From assembly GCA_964345235.1 (NCBI GenBank), contig CAYFQE010000030.1:1-9144 (forward strand): 9,144 nt of DNA, given 5' to 3'. The position numbers and the translations under genes were made by a program. Below are positions 1 through 5,898 of this stretch, in pieces. Source of the stretch: Scatomorpha sp964345235 (GTDB taxonomy: Bacteria > Bacillota > Clostridia > Oscillospirales > Oscillospiraceae). A model generated the notes under the pieces. It searched no databases and was not told where the DNA came from. It worked only from the letters and a program-made list of their open reading frames with translations. Positions within the stretch are counted from its first letter, which is position 1; every line of letters begins with the position of its first letter.

Positions 1-149
1 CCGAAAAAAGGAAGCTCGGCTAAATAATCCTTATATTCTGCATAATTAGGATTAAAAACATATTTAAGCTTACTAAATCCCAAAAAGGCTACTGCCAGTG
101 CAAGCACCAGAAATAAAAGCAAAAAAATAAGGGTTTTTTTCTTCTTCAT
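1..149 (-). CDS. N-terminus of a membrane-anchored protein of unknown function (partial)
   Basis: The reading frame starts at an ATG (complement of 147-149) and runs off the left edge, so only about 49 residues are visible. They begin with a lysine-rich start (MKKKKT), then a hydrophobic stretch of about 20 residues rich in Leu, Val and Ala (about residues 7-26), then a soluble part with KLKYVFNPNYAEYKDYL. This looks like an uncleaved signal anchor or a signal peptide with the rest of the protein outside the membrane. There is no lipobox cysteine in the visible part. A ribosome binding site (AAAGAGG on the minus strand, about 155-161) sits a good distance before the ATG and supports this start. 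The gene is divergent from tldD and has its own predicted promoter. The visible part is too short to name a family. Confidence 0.7.
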   Translation of the reverse strand, partial: MKKKKTLIFLLLFLVLALAVAFLGFSKLKYVFNPNYAEYKDYLAELPFF

Positions 150-209
150 AGCTATACCTCTTTGTGTGCCCGAACATTGTCGGGATAATTTTACCTATAT
201 ATACATTTT

Positions 210-239
210 ATTATCTAACATTTATAGCTCTTCCGTCAA
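210..239 (-). promoter_or_regulatory. Predicted vegetative promoter for the gene at the left edge
   Basis: On the minus strand the -35 is TTGACG (complement of 234-239) and the -10 is GATAAT (complement of 210-215), with 18 bp between them. Each hexamer matches consensus at five of six positions. Transcription would start near 203 and give a leader of roughly 55 nt before the ATG at 149. The leader contains a small dyad, CCCGA/TCGGG, at 169-184. Confidence 0.5.
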
Positions 240-266
240 GAGCGGATTGTTTATTAGCCTAAAGAA

Positions 267-296
267 TTGAAATAAAGCTTGTACGGGTGCTATAAT
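267..296 (+). promoter_or_regulatory. Predicted vegetative promoter for tldD-tldE
   Basis: The -35 is TTGAAA (267-272) and the -10 is a perfect TATAAT (291-296), with an 18-bp spacer. A TG at 288-289, one base before the -10, makes it an extended -10 promoter. Transcription would start near 303 and give a leader of about 60 nt. The leader carries a weak hairpin (ATGCC at 329-333 with GGCAT at 339-343) just before the ribosome binding site. No riboswitch fold is recognisable. Confidence 0.65.
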
Positions 297-361
297 GAGC
301 ATCGTATGCACAAAGCGGCCTGTCTTTAATGCCGATAAGGCATATGGAAAGGAGATAAAAT

Positions 362-1759
362 ATGAACAAGACCGACTTTAATTTAAAAGCTCTAAGCCAC
401 ATTGCCGAATCTGCTTCGCAAGCCGAGCTTAGGGTTCAAACTACCGCTCAGCGGAAAGTGTCTCTAAGAAACGGAGAACTCAGCATAAATACGCGAGCAG
501 ACTTTAGGGGCGTTTCAGCCAGAGTAGGGGATAGAGGATATTGCGGATTTTCTTCATCGCCAACAGTGAGTGAAACTGAGGCAAAAAGAGTGCTGGAGGC
601 CGCAAAAGAACAGGCAAGATTTTTGAGCTCCCGATGTTTTTCCGAAAAACCTACGCTTCCTATATTGGATAAATATGAATATAAAAGCGCTTTGGTTTGG
701 GCCGATGCCGAGCAGGCATACTTTTATGAAATATGCAAAAGAACAGATGAGTATATAGTAAAACATTGCCCCAAACTGTGTGCAAGAGCAGTTGTTGTCT
801 ACGCAGACTGCATGGATAAAGAGCTTATTGCTTCAGGGGGAGTTTATTCTCACAGCGTGCAGCCGCGCGCCTATATTTACGCCTTTCTAACGGCGCCTTG
901 CTCCGACGGCGGAACAGTCGAAGTGTTCGATAGCTTCGGAGGCTTCGGAAGCCCAAAGGAGCTTTTCGAGGGCGAGGGGGAAAGCAAAATTCAGGCGTTT
1001 ATTGATGAACTCTATAAAATGGTTCTCGACAAGGCCGAGGGAATAGCTCCTAAGGCAGGCAAGGCGCAGGTAATTATAGACGGAATACTTGCAGGGATGC
1101 TGGCGCACGAGGCGGTAGGCCACACGGTCGAGGCCGACATGGTTATTGGTGGCTCTGTCGCCGCCCACCTTATGAATAAAGAGGTCGCCTCGCCGATAGT
1201 ATCGCTCACCGATTTTGCGCACAGCGCCTTTGGAAATTTGGCTCCGCTTCCGGTGTATACAGATGATGAGGGAGTTGAGGCAAAAGATGTGCATATAATC
1301 GAAAACGGAATTCTTAAGGAATATATGCACAGCAGGGAGAGCGCCCAAAAGTTCGGAACAGTGCCGTGCGGCAATGCCAGAGCGTGGCTTTTCAGCGACG
1401 AACCTCTCATCAGAATGAGAAATACGGCGATTCACCCCGGTAAAAGCAAGTTGGATGAGCTTATAGCTTCCGTTGAGGACGGCTATTACCTACTTAAGAC
1501 GAATAACGGTCAGGCCGACACCACGGGAGAGTTTATGTTCGGCATCTCAATGGGGTATGAAATCAAGAACGGAAAGCTGGGGCGCGCTATCCGCGACACC
1601 ACAATATCCGGTATTGCTTTCGATATGTTAAAAACAGTTGACATGTTATCCGATGAAATGAGTTGGGGAAGTTCAGGTTTCTGCGGGAAAAAGCAGCCCA
1701 TGCCTACCGGCTTGGGTGGTCCGGCTCTTCGTTGTGTAGTTACGGTAGGAGGCTATTAA
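362..1759 (+). CDS. tldD: TldD-type zinc metallopeptidase, catalytic subunit
   Basis: This is the catalytic subunit of the TldD/TldE (PmbA) peptidase, a cytoplasmic heterodimer that cleaves unfolded or short peptides inside a closed cavity. In E. coli it matures microcin B17 and helps degrade the antitoxin CcdA. At 465 residues it is normal for the family (about 480). The family's HExxxH motif is intact in LAHEAVGHTVEAD (H249, E250, H254). The third zinc ligand, a cysteine late in the chain, is present in the typical GFCGKKQ context (C441), at nearly the same distance from the histidines as I recall for E. coli TldD. The C-terminal stretch TGLGGPALR also fits. The start is supported by GGAAAGGAG at 346-354. 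The next gene begins one base after the stop codon, so the two subunits are co-transcribed. The natural substrate here is unknown, and no peptide precursor gene is visible nearby. Confidence 0.95.
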   Translation: MNKTDFNLKALSHIAESASQAELRVQTTAQRKVSLRNGELSINTRADFRGVSARVGDRGYCGFSSSPTVSETEAKRVLEAAKEQARFLSSRCFSEKPTLPILDKYEYKSALVWADAEQAYFYEICKRTDEYIVKHCPKLCARAVVVYADCMDKELIASGGVYSHSVQPRAYIYAFLTAPCSDGGTVEVFDSFGGFGSPKELFEGEGESKIQAFIDELYKMVLDKAEGIAPKAGKAQVIIDGILAGMLAHEAVGHTVEADMVIGGSVAAHLMNKEVASPIVSLTDFAHSAFGNLAPLPVYTDDEGVEAKDVHIIENGILKEYMHSRESAQKFGTVPCGNARAWLFSDEPLIRMRNTAIHPGKSKLDELIASVEDGYYLLKTNNGQADTTGEFMFGISMGYEIKNGKLGRAIRDTTISGIAFDMLKTVDMLSDEMSWGSSGFCGKKQPMPTGLGGPALRCVVTVGGY

Positions 1760-1760
1760 T

Positions 1761-3068
1761 ATGAAAGATACAAAACAACTTGCGCAGTATGGCATTAAAG
1801 CGCTCTTAAGCGGGGGCGCTGATGAAGCCGGTTGCTCCGTCACGCTAAGTCAGCTAAAAGAGTTCAATTTCGAATCCGACCGGTTCACTCTCTATAGAAG
1901 CAATACGAATCACAGTGTGAGTATGATATCTATAGAAGACGGAAGATATGCAACATTGGCGGGAAATGATATATCCGAAGAGGGGCTCAATGCTCAGGCA
2001 AAGCTCTGTTTAGACACAGGAAAAAGCTCTCCTCAAGACCCTTGTAGGCGTATAGCTCCCGAGGGAAGTGAAATTAAAACTAAAGAGGGTAGTAAGGAGT
2101 ATGATGAAGAAAAGCTCTTTGCCCGTTGCACCGAGCTTATAGAAAGCGTAAAAGAAAAATATCCGACAATAATTCTTGAACAGTTCATAGCGGCCTATCA
2201 AAAGCAAGAGAGCTGTGCGGCTTATTCAAATGGGGGAGTATATGAAAGCAAAAGCGGATTTTACAGCGCATCCTTGATGTATACCGCTAAAAGCGGAGAA
2301 AAATCATCCTCATTTTATTATAGGGGACTACTTTTACCCGATCTTGAGAGTCCGTGGATAGAAATAGACGGTATGGACGACGATTTTAGCAAAGTTTCAG
2401 TTCAGTGGGACAGCAGAGCTTTAGATTCAAGTTTTGAAGGCACAGTGCTCATGATACCAAATCAGGTAGAGGACATTTTTTATGGTGTAATCTCCAACTT
2501 CTGCGGCGACAGCGGACTTATGCTGGAAACAAGCCTATGGAAAGACAAACTTGGTGAAAAAGTAGCGGATGAAAGCTTAAACCTCAGGATTGAGCCGCTT
2601 AACCCTAAGTTTTTGGGAGCCTCGCGTCACACCGACGAGGGCGGCGAGGCCAAAAACTATACAATTATAGAAAAGGGTGTCCTAAAGAGCTTTGCTCTTT
2701 CGGATTTTGCGGCTCGTAAAAAAGACCTCAAAGCCGCACCCAATTCAGAAGCGCCGGGATACATGGTGATTGATGCAGGGGATGAGAGCCTTGAAGAAAT
2801 TATCGGCTCAATAGAAAAGGGCATACTTGTAATGCGCCTCTCGGGAGGCGAACCTGCGGCGAACGGAGATTTTTCCGCAGTGGCAAAAAACAGTTTTCTA
2901 ATAGAAAACGGAGAGCTAAAACATCCTTTGAGGGAAGTCATGATAAACGGCAACCTTGGCGAAATGATGAATAATATCAAAGCCATTTCAAAAGAAACCC
3001 GTGGAGGATACAAGTGCAAGATTCCTTTTATGGCATTCGGGCCAATGTTCATATCCGGAGCGGAATAA
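1761..3068 (+). CDS. tldE: TldE/PmbA-type subunit of the TldD/TldE peptidase
   Basis: This is the non-catalytic partner of TldD (also called PmbA). At 435 residues it is close to the usual family length (about 440-450). It has the TldD/PmbA fold signatures: an N-terminal region with NHSVSMISIEDGRYA near residues 50-64, and a conserved C-terminal block, GDFSAVAKNSFLIENGEL (about residues 369-386), leading into EVMINGNLGEM. HExxxH is absent, as expected for the E subunit, whose role is to complete the heterodimer and its substrate channel. The ribosome binding site GGTAGGAGG (1744-1752) lies inside the last codons of tldD, and only one base separates the tldD stop from this ATG. This suggests coupled translation and matched subunit amounts. 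The operon ends at the strong hairpin at 3092-3131. Confidence 0.93.
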   Translation: MKDTKQLAQYGIKALLSGGADEAGCSVTLSQLKEFNFESDRFTLYRSNTNHSVSMISIEDGRYATLAGNDISEEGLNAQAKLCLDTGKSSPQDPCRRIAPEGSEIKTKEGSKEYDEEKLFARCTELIESVKEKYPTIILEQFIAAYQKQESCAAYSNGGVYESKSGFYSASLMYTAKSGEKSSSFYYRGLLLPDLESPWIEIDGMDDDFSKVSVQWDSRALDSSFEGTVLMIPNQVEDIFYGVISNFCGDSGLMLETSLWKDKLGEKVADESLNLRIEPLNPKFLGASRHTDEGGEAKNYTIIEKGVLKSFALSDFAARKKDLKAAPNSEAPGYMVIDAGDESLEEIIGSIEKGILVMRLSGGEPAANGDFSAVAKNSFLIENGELKHPLREVMINGNLGEMMNNIKAISKETRGGYKCKIPFMAFGPMFISGAE

Positions 3069-3091
3069 AAGACTTTTAATTAAACAACAAT

Positions 3092-3131
3092 AACAACTAT
3101 CCCCGAGCCTTAAGACTCGGGGATAGTTGTT
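3092..3131. terminator. Strong intergenic hairpin, probable shared terminator
   Basis: A perfect 16-bp inverted repeat (3092-3107 with 3116-3131) encloses an 8-nt loop; its GC-rich part, CCCCGAG/CTCGGGG, is next to the loop. It lies between the convergent ends of tldE (3068) and the phosphoesterase gene (3152), where it can stop transcription from both sides. The downstream tract is only moderately T-rich on either strand. It is better for minus-strand transcripts, where the following bases read TTGTTGTTTAATT, than for plus-strand ones. Confidence 0.75.
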
Positions 3132-3151
3132 GTATTAGAAAGCGCAATATT

Positions 3152-3622
3152 TTACATGTTCAAAATTTTGGCAGAAAACTTGCCACCACAAAACTCAATT
3201 AAAGCGTAGCTCCCGCCGTAATCACCGGAAGCGCCGGGATTTATGAGCGTTAGCTCCGCGCGTCTATCCAATAGGGGAGTGTGGGTGTGTCCGAATAGAC
3301 AGATATCGGCGCCGCTTTCCTCGGCAGCATAACAGAAGTTGAGCAACCCGCATTTAACGGAGTACTCATGCCCGTGACAGGCAAATATTTTAAATCCGAA
3401 AAGTGAAAAAGTGAGCTTCAAAGGCGCGGATGTGCAAAAATCACAGTTTCCCTTTACAGAATAGAGTGGAATGTCGGGAAATCTGAGACTCAGCTTTTCG
3501 GCGTCACTCGCATAGTCTCCGAGATGACACACTGCGTCGGGAGAATGGGTGAGGATTGCTTTGCTCATTAACCTAATAGAGCCGTGCGAATCCGAAAAAA
3601 CAATTAATTTAGCGCTGCTCAT
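3152..3622 (-). CDS. YfcE/MJ0936-type metallophosphoesterase
   Basis: This is a small cytoplasmic phosphodiesterase/phosphatase of the calcineurin-like superfamily, expected to use two divalent metal ions. At 156 residues it is typical of the YfcE/MJ0936 group. All signature motifs are present in order: FSDSHG (D11, H13), HLGDY (D36), KGNCD (N59), CHGH (H83), FGHTH (H112, H114) and LINPGA. The physiological substrate of this group is poorly defined; characterised members hydrolyse model phosphodiesters such as bis-p-nitrophenyl phosphate. It is the last gene of the trpS-tagO operon and starts 19 bases after the tagO-like stop codon. The Shine-Dalgarno sequence is weak (GAGTGA before the ATG), so translation may partly depend on coupling. 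In many Firmicutes such genes lie beside the rdgB/RNase PH genes; here the neighbours differ. Confidence 0.88.
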   Translation of the reverse strand: MSSAKLIVFSDSHGSIRLMSKAILTHSPDAVCHLGDYASDAEKLSLRFPDIPLYSVKGNCDFCTSAPLKLTFSLFGFKIFACHGHEYSVKCGLLNFCYAAEESGADICLFGHTHTPLLDRRAELTLINPGASGDYGGSYALIEFCGGKFSAKILNM

Positions 3623-3641
3623 ATTATCACTCAGATATCAT

Positions 3642-4742
3642 CTAGGCCTGTACATTCATATTCTCATCTGAGCAAGAGGTGTCAGCTTTTCGTATGTTTG
3701 CGGTTTTAATTGTTTTATAAATAATAAATCCCGTAAGAGATGTGCAAACATACAGGATATAAACGGCAATCATACGGATTCTGCCTTCGGTTGCCATAGT
3801 GAGGGAGAAGAGACCCAAGACAGCAGAAGCCATGGTCATAAGTGCAACCACCTCTTTTTGATTAAAGCCAAAGGCCAAAAGCCTGTGGTGCAGGTGCTTC
3901 TTGTCTGCAACCATGGGGTTTTGTTTATTTATAAGGCGTCTGAAAAATGCCATGACAGTGTCGATAACCGGAAGCGCAAGAGCTAAGAAGGGCACGAGGA
4001 AGGTTATAGCGGTGTGCAATTTAAAAGCTCCCATAATCGAAACTGTCGAGAGTATGAAGCCTAAAAAGAGAGAACCGGTATCACCCATAAAAATTTTGGC
4101 CGGGTGCGAGTTGTAGGGCAAAAAGCCCAAAAGCGCTCCAATCAGCGCAAGCAAAATTATACTTACATTTATATCACGAAAGCTTATAGCAATAACAAGC
4201 ATGGTTGCAGCCGAAACCGCTGAGAGCGAAGTTGCCAACCCGTCGAGTCCGTCTATAAGGTTCACGGCATTGGTTACTCCCACTATCCAAATAAGAGTGA
4301 ACAGATATGAAAAAATGCCGAGATTTATTACAAGGGTACCGCCGGAGAACAAGAAAAATCTGAGAAATTCAATCAAAACTCCGTGCGACATGGCAAGAAA
4401 AGCGGCGACACACTGAACAATAAGCTTTAAAAGCGGCGGTAGAGGCTTAATATCATCAACAATACCGCAAACTACGAGCAAAACAGCACCGTAAAAAATC
4501 CCCATAAGCTCTCTTGTAAATTCGGGTAAAAGAAAAAGCCCAAAGGAAAATCCGATGAATATTGCAAGGCCTCCCATCCTCTCGGTGGGAGTTTTGTGTA
4601 TATGCCTTACAGAATCAGGGAAAGCGACAGCGCCGACCTTGTTTGCAAGTTTCTTCACAAGCGGTGTCATGGCAAAGCTGAGAAAAAAAGAAATAATCAG
4701 CGCCATGACGAGGTAAAAGATGTTTTCTTTAATAAAAAGCAT
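3642..4742 (-). CDS. tagO: Undecaprenyl-phosphate GlcNAc-1-phosphate transferase (TagO/WecA family)
   Basis: This polytopic membrane enzyme of the MraY/WecA superfamily is expected to transfer a sugar-1-phosphate, probably GlcNAc-1-P from UDP-GlcNAc, onto undecaprenyl phosphate. That is the first membrane step of wall teichoic acid or other envelope polysaccharide synthesis. The chain is 366 residues with about ten or eleven hydrophobic segments. Family motifs are visible: HKTPTERMGG (about 49-58), the Asp pair in GIVDDIKP (D96, D97), NAVNLIDGLDGLA (N158-A170, containing D164 and D167), the cytoplasmic loop HPAKIFMGDTGS (213-224, D221), and the His-rich KKHLHHRL (281-288) typical of WecA/TagO rather than MraY. 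The last 20 or so residues are polar. The start is supported by a GAAGGG site. It begins 12 bases after trpS on the same strand. TagO and WecA roles cannot be separated from sequence alone, so the symbol is a family-level choice. Confidence 0.87.
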   Translation of the reverse strand: MLFIKENIFYLVMALIISFFLSFAMTPLVKKLANKVGAVAFPDSVRHIHKTPTERMGGLAIFIGFSFGLFLLPEFTRELMGIFYGAVLLVVCGIVDDIKPLPPLLKLIVQCVAAFLAMSHGVLIEFLRFFLFSGGTLVINLGIFSYLFTLIWIVGVTNAVNLIDGLDGLATSLSAVSAATMLVIAISFRDINVSIILLALIGALLGFLPYNSHPAKIFMGDTGSLFLGFILSTVSIMGAFKLHTAITFLVPFLALALPVIDTVMAFFRRLINKQNPMVADKKHLHHRLLAFGFNQKEVVALMTMASAVLGLFSLTMATEGRIRMIAVYILYVCTSLTGFIIYKTIKTANIRKADTSCSDENMNVQA

Positions 4743-4754
4743 TTTAACCCTTCA

Positions 4755-5765
4755 TTAATTCGCGGCTATAAAGCCGAGTTTTTTATAAACCTTTTTCAGT
4801 GTACGGTTGGCCTTCCATGCGGCCTTTTCGGCACCGAGCTTATATACAGACTCAAGGTAGCTCTTGTCCTTAAGAATTCTAAGGCTTTCCTCTCTAATCG
4901 GCCTGAGAGTTTCCACAACCGCCTCGCCGACGGCTTTTTTAAAGTCGCCGTATCCTTTACCGAAAAATTCATTTTCAATCTCCGATGCGGTTTTGCCGGT
5001 GCAGGAAGAATATATAGTGATTAGGTTCGCCACACCGGGTTTCTCATCCGGCGCATATCTCACACAGTTTTCCGATGAATCGGAATCGGTTACGGCGCGC
5101 TTGAACTTGCGGACTATATCCTCGGGGCTATCCATCATATAAACACAGCCGTTTTGATCTGGGTCTGATTTCGACATTTTGCTGTCAGGAGTGGCCAAGC
5201 TCATTATTCTGGCGCCTACCTTCGGAATATATGCCTCCGGTACTTTAAAAACATCGCCGTAGATGTTGTTAAAGCGGATAGCTATATCGCGGCAGAGCTC
5301 AACATGCTGGCGCTGATCGTCGCCCACCGGAACGAGGTCTGCCTGATACAATAGAATGTCGGCGGCCATAAGGGTGGGGTAGGTAAAAAGCCCGCCGTTA
5401 ATATTCTCCCGGTGTTGGCGGCTTTTGTCTTTAAACTGAGTCATTCTGGAGAGCTCACCGAACATGGTGTAGCAGTTTAAAACCCAGCCAAGTTCTGCAT
5501 GTGCTGGAACATGTGACTGCACAAAAAGTGTTACCTTTTCGGGGTCCAAACCGGCTGCAATATACTGCGCAAGTTGCTCTATTGTCCTGCGCCTGAGCTC
5601 TGCGGGATTTTGCCTCACCGTTATTGCATGAAGATCGACTATACAATAATATGACTCATAGTCGTCAATCATATCCACCCAGTTTTTTATTGCGCCCATA
5701 TATGAGCCCAAAGTGAGAGAACCAGAGGGCTGTATGCCCGAAAACATAATTTTTTTGTCTACCAT
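4755..5765 (-). CDS. trpS: Tryptophanyl-tRNA synthetase
   Basis: This class I aminoacyl-tRNA synthetase charges tRNA-Trp with tryptophan at the cost of ATP. At 336 residues it matches the usual bacterial TrpS length (about 330). The N-terminus carries FSGIQPSGSLTLGSYMGA, where the HIGH signature takes its TrpS form (TLGSY, about 18-22). The tryptophan/ATP pocket block LVPVGDDQRQHVEL follows at about 144-157, and the KMSKS loop is intact (DSKMSKSDPD, K196-S200). The ATG at 5765 has an AGAGG ribosome binding site upstream and its own promoter, back to back with that of gltX. The leader is only about 30 nt, too short for a T-box element, so tRNA-sensing control of this gene is not supported here. 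It leads the minus-strand operon with the tagO-like and phosphoesterase genes. Confidence 0.96.
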   Translation of the reverse strand: MVDKKIMFSGIQPSGSLTLGSYMGAIKNWVDMIDDYESYYCIVDLHAITVRQNPAELRRRTIEQLAQYIAAGLDPEKVTLFVQSHVPAHAELGWVLNCYTMFGELSRMTQFKDKSRQHRENINGGLFTYPTLMAADILLYQADLVPVGDDQRQHVELCRDIAIRFNNIYGDVFKVPEAYIPKVGARIMSLATPDSKMSKSDPDQNGCVYMMDSPEDIVRKFKRAVTDSDSSENCVRYAPDEKPGVANLITIYSSCTGKTASEIENEFFGKGYGDFKKAVGEAVVETLRPIREESLRILKDKSYLESVYKLGAEKAAWKANRTLKKVYKKLGFIAAN

Positions 5766-5800
5766 AGTGAACCTCTTGAATGTTACTTAAAATCCTATGT

Positions 5801-5829
5801 ATTCTAACACTTATAAATGAGCATTTCAA
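5801..5829 (-). promoter_or_regulatory. Predicted vegetative promoter for the trpS operon
   Basis: On the minus strand the -35 is TTGAAA (complement of 5824-5829) and the -10 is TAGAAT (complement of 5801-5806), separated by exactly 17 bp. Transcription would start near 5794, about 30 nt before the trpS ATG. The -35 lies 13 bp from the -35 of the divergent gltX promoter, so two polymerases probably cannot bind both sites at once. Confidence 0.65.
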
Positions 5830-5842
5830 GCAAATAGAGAGC

Positions 5843-5871
5843 TTGACAAAAAAGCCTGTTTAAAATATCAT
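5843..5871 (+). promoter_or_regulatory. Predicted vegetative promoter for gltX
   Basis: The -35 is a perfect TTGACA (5843-5848) and the -10 is TATCAT (5866-5871), with an optimal 17-bp spacer. The start would be near 5878, leaving a leader of only about 20 nt before the gltX ATG. No attenuator or T-box fits in that space, which points to constitutive expression. This is the best promoter match in the window. Confidence 0.75.
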
Positions 5872-5898
5872 AAATTCCGAATTTGGAGGCGAAAAACA

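Noticed and set aside
303..361. Possible riboswitch or attenuator in the tldD leader
   Set aside because: Only a 5-bp hairpin (329-343) and an alternative weak pairing are present in about 60 nt, with no recognisable riboswitch core and no T run.
887..1435. Antisense open frames of 132 and 182 codons within tldD
   Set aside because: They overlap the HExxxH region of tldD on the opposite strand, have no ribosome binding site of note and encode no recognisable motif.
4596..5024. Plus-strand open frame spanning the trpS/tagO junction
   Set aside because: It covers the ends of two well-supported minus-strand genes and its product resembles nothing known.
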